From: an uncultured Collinsella sp.
GTDB lineage: Bacteria; Actinomycetota; Coriobacteriia; Coriobacteriales; Coriobacteriaceae
NCBI GenBank assembly: GCA_900541785.1
Contig: UQKY01000036.1
Span: 1 to 22,177 of the forward strand
Reading direction: 5' to 3'
Length of the DNA stretch: 22,177 bases
Part shown: positions 7,437-13,931 of the stretch, piece after piece
Layout: each line of letters starts with the position of its first letter
Position numbering within the stretch: the first letter of the stretch is position 1
Made by a program: the position numbers and the translations under genes
Notes under the pieces: generated by a model
Databases searched by the model: none
Told to the model about the DNA's origin: nothing
The model's input: the letters and a program-made list of their open reading frames with translations, nothing else

Positions 7437-7480
7437 GGGTGGTCATTGGCGCCAAGGCGTGCGTGGCCACCTTTTGTTTT
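7437..7480 (+). terminator. Intrinsic terminator after purN
   Basis: GGTGGTCA and TGGCCACC pair with one G-U wobble around an 18-nt loop that itself holds the palindrome TTGGCGCCAA. The stem is followed by TTTTGTTTT. It ends the purF/purM/purN transcript. Confidence 0.85.
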
Positions 7481-7483
7481 GGG

Positions 7484-7539
7484 TAGTCATCGGGGACGTT
7501 CTTGAATGACTGGTCGTTTAAGAACGTCGCAGGTGACTA
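7484..7539. repeat. GGGGAC-core palindrome, copy 2 (head-to-head pair)
   Basis: Two 27-nt units face each other. 7485-7511 reads AGTCAT-CGGGGACGTTCTTGA-ATGACT-like at its left, and 7513-7539 is its degenerate inverse. Across the pair, GACGTTCTT (7495-7503) pairs exactly with AAGAACGTC (7520-7528), and TAGTCA with TGACTA outside. Almost all 56 nt can pair. The right unit has lost the GGGG run (CTGCGAC). It lies between the purN terminator and the EIIA ribosome-binding site. Confidence 0.75.
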
Positions 7540-7557
7540 GGTGAGAGAGGTGAGCGC

Positions 7558-8022
7558 ATGGCGGATAACGAAGCGCTGTTTACGCCTGAGCTGGTGTTTT
7601 TTGATTGGGAGTGCGCGACGCCGGATGAGGTGTTTGCGCGGCTCGAGGACGAGCTTGCACCTCGCGGCTACATTGCGCCCGGTTGGCTCGATGCCGTCCG
7701 CACGCGCGAGGATGCCTATCCCACGGGCCTTGCCATGCCGGCGGCCAACATCGCCATCCCGCATACCGATCCGGGGTTTGTGGCTAAGCCCTATATCGCG
7801 GTGGTAAAGCCCGCCGCGCCCGTGACGTTCAATGCTATGGCGGGCATGGGCGCCCCCGTGCCGGCACGGATCATCATCAACCTGGGCATTGCCGAGCCGG
7901 GCGGTCAGGTCGAGGCACTTCAGGCGCTCATGAATATCTTTATGGACACCGACGCTGCGGCCGATGTGCTTGGCCAGACCACGCCGCAGGGCATGGTCGA
8001 CGCCATCCGCCGCCACTTCTAA
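7558..8022 (+). CDS. PTS sugar transporter EIIA (type-2, galactitol/fructose-like), orphan
   Basis: EIIA accepts phosphate from HPr on a histidine and passes it to EIIB for sugar uptake. The 154-residue protein shows the type-2 EIIA signature: TREDAYPTGLAMPAANIAIPHTDP, with the phospho-acceptor His69 in IAIPHTD. The YPTGL form is closest in memory to galactitol-type EIIA. ATG 7558 follows AGAGAGG by 7 nt. No EIIB or EIIC gene flanks it, so it must work with a permease encoded elsewhere or have a regulatory role. A 187-nt repeat-filled gap separates it from the next gene. Family assignment is good; sugar specificity is not known. Confidence 0.85.
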   Translation: MADNEALFTPELVFFDWECATPDEVFARLEDELAPRGYIAPGWLDAVRTREDAYPTGLAMPAANIAIPHTDPGFVAKPYIAVVKPAAPVTFNAMAGMGAPVPARIIINLGIAEPGGQVEALQALMNIFMDTDAAADVLGQTTPQGMVDAIRRHF

Positions 8023-8027
8023 GTCCG

Positions 8028-8081
8028 GCACTGGGGGACTGTCCCTAACTGCTGGCAGAAAAGGAATGTCCCTAACTGCCA
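8028..8081. repeat. Direct and inverted repeats after the EIIA gene (TGTCCCTAACTGC x2)
   Basis: TGTCCCTAACTGC occurs at 8040-8052 and again at 8067-8079 (27-nt period). GGGAC-T-GTCCC forms a tight palindrome at 8035-8045. TGGCAG (8053-8058) pairs with CTGCCA (8076-8081). It looks like two diverged copies of the GGGGAC-core palindrome family, of the GGGAC-N-GTCCC subtype seen also at 13210. Confidence 0.55.
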
Positions 8082-8101
8082 ACAGCCAGAACAGCCCCCT
8101 T

Positions 8102-8142
8102 TGCACCAAAATGGTGCAGATTAACCTGTCCCCCATGCACCA
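8102..8142. repeat. GGGGACAG-core palindrome, copy 3, with a third competing arm
   Basis: TGGTGCA (8112-8118) pairs with TGCACCA (8136-8142) around a 17-nt centre that reads GGGGGACAGG on the - strand. A further TGCACCA at 8102-8108 can pair with the same 8112-8118 arm around AAA. Only one of the two stems can form at a time. It lies in the leader region of the foldase gene. Confidence 0.7.
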
Positions 8143-8160
8143 GGTGTGTCGCGGGGGCCG

Positions 8161-8175
8161 CATTGTGACACAATG
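8161..8175. promoter_or_regulatory. Candidate operator: CATTGTGACACAATG
   Basis: This is a perfect 15-nt palindrome with 7-nt arms and a single central base, 35 nt before the foldase start codon and so probably in or next to its promoter. Its symmetry and size suit a dimeric repressor. It has some resemblance to TTGTGA-type Rex sites, but the spacing is wrong, so I do not name a regulator. Confidence 0.45.
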
Positions 8176-8209
8176 GCGTTTGTTCGATTCGTGATGCGAA
8201 AGGCCAACT

Positions 8210-9433
8210 ATGGCAAACAAGAAAAAGAACTCCGAGGCCGCGCCGACTCCCGAGCAGCAGGCCCGTGCCGCGTCGAGCTCTCGCAAGAAGCAGCGCAAGA
8301 CCTATGTGTCCAAGACCGTCAAGATCGTCCTGGTGGTCATCGGCGTGCTGGCGATGCTGCTCTCCGTCTCGGCCATGGCGTGCTCCGGCCTGATGTCGCA
8401 GACCGAGGACACTAGTACAGGCTACAAACTCACCGGCGGTGTGGCTGCCACTATCAACGGCACCAACCTTACCGAGGACACCGTGACCAAGCAGATCATG
8501 AGCATGCGCACGTCCTATGGCTACACCAAGGACAAGGACTGGGCACAGTACCTGGTTGATAACGACCTGACGCCCAAGAAGTACCGCAAGCAGCTCATCG
8601 ACTCCTACACGCAGCAGATTCTGCTCCAGCAGGCGCAGAAGGAAAACGGCGTGACGGTGTCGGACGAGGAGGTCGAGAAGGCATGGAAGGACGCGTGCAA
8701 GAGCGCGGGCGGTGCCAAGGCCTTTAAGAAGACCCTTAAGACCTACGGCTATACCGAGGACACCTACAAGGACTCGCTCAAGGAGAGCCTGGCGCAGCAG
8801 AAACTTAAGGATGCCGTGGCACCCACGAGCAAGCCCAAGGACAGCGAGATCGTCGATTACATCAACGAGAACCTGTCTAACTACAACGATGCCCGCCGCT
8901 CGTCGAACATTCTGATCAAGGTCGATTCCGACGCATCCGATGAGGAAAAGGCCGCCGCCAAGGCCAAGGCGCAGGAGTGCCTGGACAAGATCAACTCCGG
9001 CGAACTGAGCTTTGAGGATGCCGTGAAGCAGTATTCCGACGACACCGGCTCCAAGGAGAAGAAGGGCGATGTGGGTTGGGATAAGCTCACCACCTTCGTC
9101 GACAGCTACCAGACGGCGCTCGAGGGGCTCAACAAGGGCGACGTGAGCGAGGTCGTCGAGTCGACCTATGGTTACCACATCATCAAGTGTACTGACTGCT
9201 TCCATGTCGATAATCAGGTCGATGACATCAACCAGGTGCCCAAGGCCATCAAGAAGTACGTCTCCAACGTGGTGAAGACGCAGGCGGCCAGTACTGCATA
9301 CAGCGAGTGGCTGGAGCAGTACAAGAAGGACGCCGACATTACCGTCAACCCCATGCCCAAGGACGTACCCTATAACGTGAGTCTGAAGGGCGTCACCAAG
9401 AGCTCGACCGACGATTCGTCGACGACTGAGTAA
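8210..9433 (+). CDS. Membrane-anchored parvulin-type peptidylprolyl isomerase (SurA/PrsA-like foldase)
   Basis: PrsA/SurA-type foldases help exported proteins fold outside the membrane. The 407-residue protein has a basic N-terminus (MANKKKN), one membrane segment (about 37-58, ending AMACSG), then a Lys/Glu-rich SurA_N-like chaperone region (about 75-215). A parvulin domain follows (about 227-325), with RRSSNILIKV, SGELSFEDAVKQYSDD, GDVGWDKL and STYGYHIIKC. The cysteine after the helix does not sit in a canonical lipobox (A at -3), so a plain membrane anchor is as likely as a lipoprotein. ATG 8210 follows GAAAGG by 6 nt. The neighbouring surface proteins and importer lipoprotein are possible clients, which is inference only. 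Confidence 0.85.
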   Translation: MANKKKNSEAAPTPEQQARAASSSRKKQRKTYVSKTVKIVLVVIGVLAMLLSVSAMACSGLMSQTEDTSTGYKLTGGVAATINGTNLTEDTVTKQIMSMRTSYGYTKDKDWAQYLVDNDLTPKKYRKQLIDSYTQQILLQQAQKENGVTVSDEEVEKAWKDACKSAGGAKAFKKTLKTYGYTEDTYKDSLKESLAQQKLKDAVAPTSKPKDSEIVDYINENLSNYNDARRSSNILIKVDSDASDEEKAAAKAKAQECLDKINSGELSFEDAVKQYSDDTGSKEKKGDVGWDKLTTFVDSYQTALEGLNKGDVSEVVESTYGYHIIKCTDCFHVDNQVDDINQVPKAIKKYVSNVVKTQAASTAYSEWLEQYKKDADITVNPMPKDVPYNVSLKGVTKSSTDDSSTTE

Positions 9434-9438
9434 TCATG

Positions 9439-9464
9439 GGGCGGTGCTCGCGCGAGCACCGCCC
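9439..9464. terminator. Perfect 26-nt palindrome between foldase and YqeY-like genes
   Basis: The half-site GGGCGGTGCTCG is mirrored exactly, making a 26-nt palindrome with an 11-bp stem and a minimal loop. It begins 5 nt after the foldase stop. No T-tract follows (ACGCTATT), so it may be a weak or Rho-assisted terminator, or a 3'-end RNA stabiliser that lowers downstream expression. Confidence 0.5.
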
Positions 9465-9487
9465 ACGCTATTAGAGAGGATTTGCAG

Positions 9488-9931
9488 ATGACCAACGAAG
9501 AGCTGCAGAAAGAAATGATCGCGGCCATGAAGGCCAAGGACAAGGTTCGCCTGTCCATCATTCGCCAGGTTAAGGCCGAGGTGAAGAATATCGAGGTTAA
9601 CGAGCGCCGCGATGTGACCGAGGAAGACGTCAACAGCATGATCAAGCGTCTGATCAAGCAGACGAGCGAGACACTGGAGATGTCCATCAAGGCCGGCACC
9701 GACCAAGAGCGTACCGACAACCTGACCGAGCAGGTCAAGATTCTGGAGAGCCTGCTGCCCGCGCAGGTTTCGGGCGAGGAGCTCGAGGCCCTGATCGAGC
9801 AGGTTATCGCCGAGCTGGGCGCCACGTCCAAGAAGCAGATGGGCCAGGTTATGGGTGCACTCGGCAAGGCCACCGGTGGCAACTTCGATAAGCCTGCGGC
9901 TGCCAAGATTGTTGGCGCAAAGCTTGCGTAA
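9488..9931 (+). CDS. GatB/YqeY domain protein
   Basis: A small helical protein of 147 residues whose whole length matches the YqeY family, related to the tail domain of the GatB amidotransferase subunit. Family landmarks are an early RLSIIRQVKAEVKN helix, KRLIKQTSETLEMSIKAG, ILESLLPAQVSGEEL (about 80-95), and the C-terminal KKQMGQVMGALGKATGG. The role in bacteria is unclear; a tRNA-linked amidotransferase link is assumed by homology. ATG 9488 is preferred over TTG 9482 because AGAGAGGA lies at a normal distance. A strong terminator follows at 9960. Confidence 0.9.
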   Translation: MTNEELQKEMIAAMKAKDKVRLSIIRQVKAEVKNIEVNERRDVTEEDVNSMIKRLIKQTSETLEMSIKAGTDQERTDNLTEQVKILESLLPAQVSGEELEALIEQVIAELGATSKKQMGQVMGALGKATGGNFDKPAAAKIVGAKLA

Positions 9932-9959
9932 GGGCCGAGCGGTACATAGTTGATGTTGA

Positions 9960-9993
9960 GGGGGCGTGGCCGTCATGGTCGCGCCCCTTTTTT
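9960..9993 (+). terminator. Intrinsic terminator after YqeY-like gene
   Basis: GGGGCGTGGCC pairs with GGTCGCGCCCC (two wobble pairs) around a 5-nt loop and is followed by six T residues (9988-9993). Confidence 0.9.
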
Positions 9994-10004
9994 CTAGGCT
10001 GAGT

Positions 10005-10073
10005 ACTCATTGGGGACAGGCTTAAATGAGTACCCACTCATTGGGCACTCATTTAAGCCTGTCCCCAATGAGT
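10005..10073. repeat. GGGGACAG-core palindrome, copy 4: perfect 27-bp head-to-head pair
   Basis: Positions 10005-10031 and 10047-10073 are exact reverse complements (27 bp) around a 15-nt loop. Each half is itself an imperfect palindrome: ACTCATT and AATGAGT flank a 13-nt centre containing GGGGACAGG. This is the best-preserved member in the window and has the composite layout of a BIME (paired REP elements). It lies between the YqeY terminator and the ABC importer promoter. Confidence 0.85.
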
Positions 10074-10137
10074 GGGTGGAAGGTTGCGGGTTCTTTACGG
10101 GAATGTAGTGTGGGCTGCGGAAACGTGGTTCTTTCCG

Positions 10138-10143
10138 TACAAT
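10138..10143 (+). promoter_or_regulatory. Candidate -10 (TACAAT) of the amino acid importer operon
   Basis: TACAAT lies 36 nt before the ATPase start codon, a normal leader length. No clear -35 is seen in the expected position. Confidence 0.4.
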
Positions 10144-10178
10144 AGTTCAACTCGTGTAAACGCAGGGAAGGGACATTC

Positions 10179-10910
10179 ATGGCAGACATGATCGAGATCA
10201 AGCATCTCAACAAGTACTTTGGCGACCTGCATGTGCTCAAAGATATCAACCTCACCGTCAAGCGCGGCGAGAAGCTCGTAATGATCGGGCCTTCCGGTTC
10301 GGGTAAGTCGACGCTCATCCGTTGCGTCGATTATCTGGAGGAGCCCACGTCGGGCGAGGTCGTCATCGACGGTACGCCGCTCACCAAAAAGAATCACCTG
10401 GAGATGGCTCGCAAGTACAGCTCCATGGTGTTTCAGCAATTCAACCTGTATCCCAACATGACGGTGCTGGGCAACCTGACGCTCGCGCCCATCAAGCTGC
10501 AAAAGAAGAGCAAGGAGGAGGCGAACGAGATCGCCATCGCCGCGCTCAAGCGTGTCGGCATGGCGCATAAGGCCGGCGAGTATCCGCAGAACCTCTCGGG
10601 CGGTCAGCAGCAGCGCATTGCCATCGCCCGTGCCCTGTGCACCAAGCAGCCCATCATCCTGTTTGACGAGCCGACCTCGGCGCTCGACCCCGAGATGGTC
10701 CAGGAGGTTCTGGACGTTATGATTGAGCTCGCGCAGGAGGACATCACCATGATCTGCGTGACGCACGAGATGGGCTTTGCGCGCCAGGTGGCCGACCGCG
10801 TCATCTTCATGGAGGACGGCCGCATCCTGGAGGAGGGCACGCCCGAGCATTTCTTCGATAACCCCGAGAACCCGCGCTGCCGCGAGTTCCTGTCCAAGAT
10901 TCTGCACTAG
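10179..10910 (+). CDS. Polar amino acid ABC transporter ATP-binding protein (GlnQ-like)
   Basis: This is the cytoplasmic ATPase that powers uptake by the two permeases downstream. The 243-residue protein is the standard size for the GlnQ/HisP group. All motifs are intact: Walker A GPSGSGKST (about 36-44), Q-loop VFQQFNLYPNMTVLGN, signature LSGGQQQRIAIARAL, Walker B ILFDEPTSALDPEM, and switch His in CVTHEMGFAR. ATG 10179 follows AGGGA; ATG 10188 is a weaker alternative. It is the first of four tightly spaced genes. The substrate cannot be read from the ATPase. Confidence 0.95.
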   Translation: MADMIEIKHLNKYFGDLHVLKDINLTVKRGEKLVMIGPSGSGKSTLIRCVDYLEEPTSGEVVIDGTPLTKKNHLEMARKYSSMVFQQFNLYPNMTVLGNLTLAPIKLQKKSKEEANEIAIAALKRVGMAHKAGEYPQNLSGGQQQRIAIARALCTKQPIILFDEPTSALDPEMVQEVLDVMIELAQEDITMICVTHEMGFARQVADRVIFMEDGRILEEGTPEHFFDNPENPRCREFLSKILH

Positions 10911-10948
10911 GCGCGGTGATGGACATGACGGATATGACGAGGGCGGCC

Positions 10949-11794
10949 ATGTCGCGCCGTCGCTTTTTGCAGCTGGCTGGCGCCGGCATGCTCGCGCTGA
11001 CGGGGACCGCGCTTACCGGTTGCGGCAACTCCACCAGCGGCGAGGGCTCCGACAAGGGGTCCAAGCTTGCGGCCATCAAGTCGCGTGGCCATCTGAATGC
11101 CGGCGTTAAGAAGGACGTTCCCGGCTATGGCTATTACGACACCGCCAAGGGCCGCTTTGAGGGCATGGAAGTCGATTTGTGCTACCAGATCGCCGCTGCC
11201 GTCTTTGGCGTGAGCTACAAGGAGGCCCGCGCCCAGGAGCTTGTCGAGTTTACCGACGTGACGCCCAAGACGCGCGGCCCGCTGATCGATAACGGCCAAC
11301 TTGACGTGGTCGCGGCGACCTACACCATCACCGACGAGCGCAAGAAGAGCTGGGATTTCTCGACGCCGTACCGCACCGACTACGTGGGACTCATGGTCAA
11401 GAAGCGTTCGGGCTTTACCTCGATTGAGGACCTGGACGGCAAGGTCATTGGCGTGAGCCAAGGTGCTACCACGCAGAGTCTGATTGAGCAGATGATCAAG
11501 GACAATGGCTTTAGCTGCAAGCCCGAGTTTAGGGCCTTTAGCGGCTATCCCATCATCAAGAGTTCGCTCGATGCCGGCAATATCGACGTCTTTGCCATGG
11601 ACCGCTCCACGCTGGCCGGTTACATGAACGAGACCGTTGAGCTGCTGCAGCCCGAGGTCAAGTTTGGCGAGCAGGGCTACGGCGTGGCGACCAAGAAGGG
11701 CTGCGACCTTTCTGCCGTGGTCGATCAGGTGATTTGCGATCGCCTGGCCGATGGCTGGCTCGACCAAGAGGTCAAGACCTGGGGTCTTGTATAG
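10949..11794 (+). CDS. Amino acid ABC transporter substrate-binding lipoprotein with Tat-type signal
   Basis: This extracellular receptor of the importer belongs to the SBP_bac_3 family. The start segment MSRRRFLQLAGAG contains a twin-arginine consensus (SRRRFLQ), followed by a hydrophobic run and a lipobox LTGC with Cys25. It is therefore probably a Tat-exported lipoprotein. The mature part shows GYGYYDTAKGRFEGMEVDL near its start, DVVAATYTITDERKKSWDFS, and an IEDLDGKVIGVSQGATTQS hinge typical of family 3 proteins. ATG 10949 is chosen because GAGGG lies 5 nt upstream; in-frame ATGs at 10919, 10925 and 10934 lack a good site but would only lengthen the n-region. The length from 10949 is 281 residues. 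The ligand is probably a polar or acidic amino acid, but this is not determined. Confidence 0.9.
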   Translation: MSRRRFLQLAGAGMLALTGTALTGCGNSTSGEGSDKGSKLAAIKSRGHLNAGVKKDVPGYGYYDTAKGRFEGMEVDLCYQIAAAVFGVSYKEARAQELVEFTDVTPKTRGPLIDNGQLDVVAATYTITDERKKSWDFSTPYRTDYVGLMVKKRSGFTSIEDLDGKVIGVSQGATTQSLIEQMIKDNGFSCKPEFRAFSGYPIIKSSLDAGNIDVFAMDRSTLAGYMNETVELLQPEVKFGEQGYGVATKKGCDLSAVVDQVICDRLADGWLDQEVKTWGLV

Positions 11795-11819
11795 GCGCAT
11801 CGTCCAAGGAAGGAATCAA

Positions 11820-12566
11820 ATGCTCGAAGGATTATTTGACGCCGACCGTTGGTCGACGACATTTCAAAACATGGGGCCCTTCTGGGAGGGCTTTAGCGTG
11901 ACGCTGCAAGTGGTCGTTGCCGGCCTGCTGCTGTCGCTGGTGCTGGGCACGCTGCTGGGCGTTTTCTCTACCACTCGCTCGCGCGTGCTGCGCGCCATAA
12001 GCCGCGTGTACGTGGAGTTTTACCAGAACACCCCGTTGCCCGTGCAAGTGCTCTTTATGTACATGGCCGGTCCGCAGTTTTTGCAGGCCATAACCGGTGC
12101 CGACCAGCCGGTGCGCATCGCGCCGTTCGTGCTGGGCTTCTTGGGTGTGGGCCTGTATCACGCGGCCTACATTTCGGAGGTCATCCGCACTGGTATCGAG
12201 GCGGTTCCGCGCGGTCAGATGGAGGCGGCCCAGAGCCAGGGCTTCACCCGTGCGCAGGCGTACTGGTACATCGTGCTGCCCCAGACGTTTAAGATCATTC
12301 TGCCGCCGCTGTGTAACCAGGCGCTCAACCTGGTCAAAAACACGTCGGTGCTGGCGCTTGTGGCCGGCGGCGACCTTATGTATCGTTCCGACAACTTTGT
12401 GAGTCTGTACGGTTACCTGCAGGGATACATCGTCTGCTGCCTTATGTACTTCATCATATGCTTTCCGCTCGCCATGCTGGTGCAGTGGCTCGAGCGCCGC
12501 TCCAAGGAGCGTCCGCGCGGCGTGAGCCTGGCCGAGCTGGGGCTCGACAACGTAGAGGAGGCCTAG
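11820..12566 (+). CDS. Amino acid ABC transporter permease, subunit 1 (HisM/GlnP family)
   Basis: An inner-membrane permease of 248 residues with about five helices. The polar amino acid permease signature is clear: SVTLQVVVAGLLLSLVLG near the start, YVEFYQNTPLPVQVLFMY, and the ATPase-coupling EAA loop EAAQSQGFTRAQAYWYIVLP. ATG 11820 follows AAGGAAGGA by a few bases. The frame is open further upstream into the receptor gene, but that part overlaps its end and has no start signal. The second permease begins 3 nt after this stop, so the two form a heterodimer. Confidence 0.94.
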   Translation: MLEGLFDADRWSTTFQNMGPFWEGFSVTLQVVVAGLLLSLVLGTLLGVFSTTRSRVLRAISRVYVEFYQNTPLPVQVLFMYMAGPQFLQAITGADQPVRIAPFVLGFLGVGLYHAAYISEVIRTGIEAVPRGQMEAAQSQGFTRAQAYWYIVLPQTFKIILPPLCNQALNLVKNTSVLALVAGGDLMYRSDNFVSLYGYLQGYIVCCLMYFIICFPLAMLVQWLERRSKERPRGVSLAELGLDNVEEA

Positions 12567-12569
12567 CGC

Positions 12570-13208
12570 ATGGAAATCTTCAACGCGACGAACCTGCTCT
12601 ACATTTGGGGCGGCTTTGTTAAGACAATCGAGATCTCGGCGCTGTCGATCTTTTTCTCGCTCATCTTTGGCACGGTGCTGGCGCTCGTTAAAAGCTATGC
12701 GCCCCGCCCGTTCCGTATTTTGGTGAGCGCCTATATCGAGCTGTTCCGCTGCACGCCGAACCTGCTGTGGATCCTGTTTATCTACTTTACGGTGCAGGGT
12801 TTGGACATTGTGATTTCGACCATCGCCTTTACGCTGTTTACCAGCGCTGTTATGGCCGAGATTGTTCGCGGCGGCCTCAACTCGATTCCGCGCGGCCAGT
12901 TTGAGGCAGCGCAGAGCCAGGGCTTTGGCTTCTTTGCCACCATGCGCTACATCATTCTGCCGCAGACATTTAAGACGATCATTCCGGCGCTGTTTAGCCA
13001 GTGCACGACCGTCATCAAGGATAGCTCGTATCTTTCGGGCATTAACGTGGCCGAGCTCATGTACACGGCAAACGTCGTGATGGCCCACGCGATCGATCTG
13101 TCGCAGGTTCTTATGCTCTACGGCCTGGTGTTTGCGATGTACTTTGTACTCAACTTTGGTATCTCGTTGCTGGTGAGGGCTTATCAGAGGCGGATGGTGG
13201 CAGCGTAG
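12570..13208 (+). CDS. Amino acid ABC transporter permease, subunit 2
   Basis: The partner permease has 212 residues. Landmarks are GGFVKTIEISALSIFFSL, AYIELFRCTPNLLWILFIY and the EAA loop EAAQSQGFGFFATMRYIILP. Its GAGGAGG ribosome-binding site lies inside the end of subunit 1, 8 nt before ATG 12570. A 31-nt palindrome begins two bases after the stop codon and may end or stabilise the operon transcript. Confidence 0.94.
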   Translation: MEIFNATNLLYIWGGFVKTIEISALSIFFSLIFGTVLALVKSYAPRPFRILVSAYIELFRCTPNLLWILFIYFTVQGLDIVISTIAFTLFTSAVMAEIVRGGLNSIPRGQFEAAQSQGFGFFATMRYIILPQTFKTIIPALFSQCTTVIKDSSYLSGINVAELMYTANVVMAHAIDLSQVLMLYGLVFAMYFVLNFGISLLVRAYQRRMVAA

Positions 13209-13209
13209 A

Positions 13210-13240
13210 ATGTGGCAAAGGGACAGTCCCTTTGTCACAT
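13210..13240. repeat. GGGACAGTCCC-centred palindrome, copy 5
   Basis: ATGTGGCAAAGGGAC (13210-13224) and GTCCCTTTGTCACAT (13226-13240) pair at 14 of 15 positions around a single A. It fills the gap between the importer operon and the kinase-like gene, ending a few bases before the latter's AGAGAAAGGA ribosome-binding site. Here the core itself is symmetric (GGGAC-A-GTCCC), unlike copies with GGGGACAGG. Confidence 0.8.
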
Positions 13241-13256
13241 AGAGAAAGGAATCGCG

Positions 13257-13880
13257 ATGAGCGATCTGGAGAATAAGAAGAGTCCTGTGGTCATTACCAT
13301 CGCGCGCGACTTTGGCGCCGAGGGCCACGAGATTGGTCGCATGCTTGCCGACGAGTTGGGGATTCCGCTGTACGATAACGAGCTGCTGGTGCGTGCGTCG
13401 CTGCGTGCAGGCGAGTCGCTCGATAAGATGGCCGCCTACGACGAGCGCCTGGCCGTGGAGAACATGGCGTTTCTGCCCGACCGTTACGATGCACGCTCGT
13501 ACTCGGACAAGTTGTTCCAAAAGATGAGCCAGGTGATTTTGGATCTGGGCGAGACCGAGAGCTGCATTATCGAAGGTCGTCTGTCCGACTATCTGCTGCG
13601 TAACAACCCCAACCACATTGCTGTATTGGTGACCGCTCCTTTTGAGGACCGCGTCGAGATCGTGCGCAAGAAGCGTGGCCTTAACAAAAAGAAGGGCGCC
13701 AAGCTGGTCAAGCAGCAGCAGAAGGCGCGTGAGGCCTTCTATAAGCGCTACAGTGCCGGCAAGTGGAAGATGACGAGCGGCAAAGACATCGTCGTCAACC
13801 GCGCCAAGCTGGGCCGCGAAGGCTGCAAGGACGTCATCGCCGCAGCCTACCGCTACAAAGTGGCGCAGCTCGAAGGCTAA
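13257..13880 (+). CDS. Cytidylate kinase-like family protein
   Basis: This 207-residue cytosolic protein resembles the cytidylate-kinase-2 family. It opens with VVITIARDFGAEGHEIGRML, where a Gly/Ala-rich loop replaces the usual P-loop, then GIPLYDNELLVRAS, CIIEGRLSDYLL (about 101-112), and a basic RKKRGLNKKKG lid-like segment. Canonical CMP kinase activity should not be assumed, since members are widespread in anaerobes with no known substrate. ATG 13257 is preceded by AAAGGA at normal distance. The frame is open upstream to GTG 13212, but that falls inside the palindrome and lacks a binding site. Confidence 0.85.
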   Translation: MSDLENKKSPVVITIARDFGAEGHEIGRMLADELGIPLYDNELLVRASLRAGESLDKMAAYDERLAVENMAFLPDRYDARSYSDKLFQKMSQVILDLGETESCIIEGRLSDYLLRNNPNHIAVLVTAPFEDRVEIVRKKRGLNKKKGAKLVKQQQKAREAFYKRYSAGKWKMTSGKDIVVNRAKLGREGCKDVIAAAYRYKVAQLEG

Positions 13881-13883
13881 CCG

Positions 13884-13930
13884 ACCAAAACCACCACAAA
13901 GGGGACAGGCACCTTTGTGGTGCTTTTGGT
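13884..13930. terminator. GGGGACAG-core palindrome, copy 6, acting as bidirectional terminator
   Basis: 13884-13902 pairs with 13912-13930 at 18 of 19 positions around the 9-nt loop GGACAGGCA. The outer arms are ACCAAAA and TTTTGGT, and TTT follows, so T-rich tails exist on both strands. It sits exactly between the convergent kinase-like gene (+) and the LuxR gene (-), whose stop lies at 13932-13934. A repeat element seems to serve as terminator here. Confidence 0.8.
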
Positions 13931-13931
13931 T

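Noticed and set aside
8161..8175. Rex operator
   Set aside because: A Rex site needs TTGTGA and TCACAA arms separated by several bases. Here the arms meet around one base, so only a generic operator call is justified.
8072..9205. 377-residue open frame on the - strand opposite the foldase gene
   Set aside because: It is the complement of the parvulin-type coding sequence. The Leu/Gly/Val-rich runs mirror its Lys/Asp/Ala codons.
11832..13616. 594-residue open frame on the - strand opposite the permeases
   Set aside because: It is antisense to two permeases and the kinase-like gene with clear motifs, lacks a ribosome-binding site, and its His/Arg/Gln-rich composition is artefactual.
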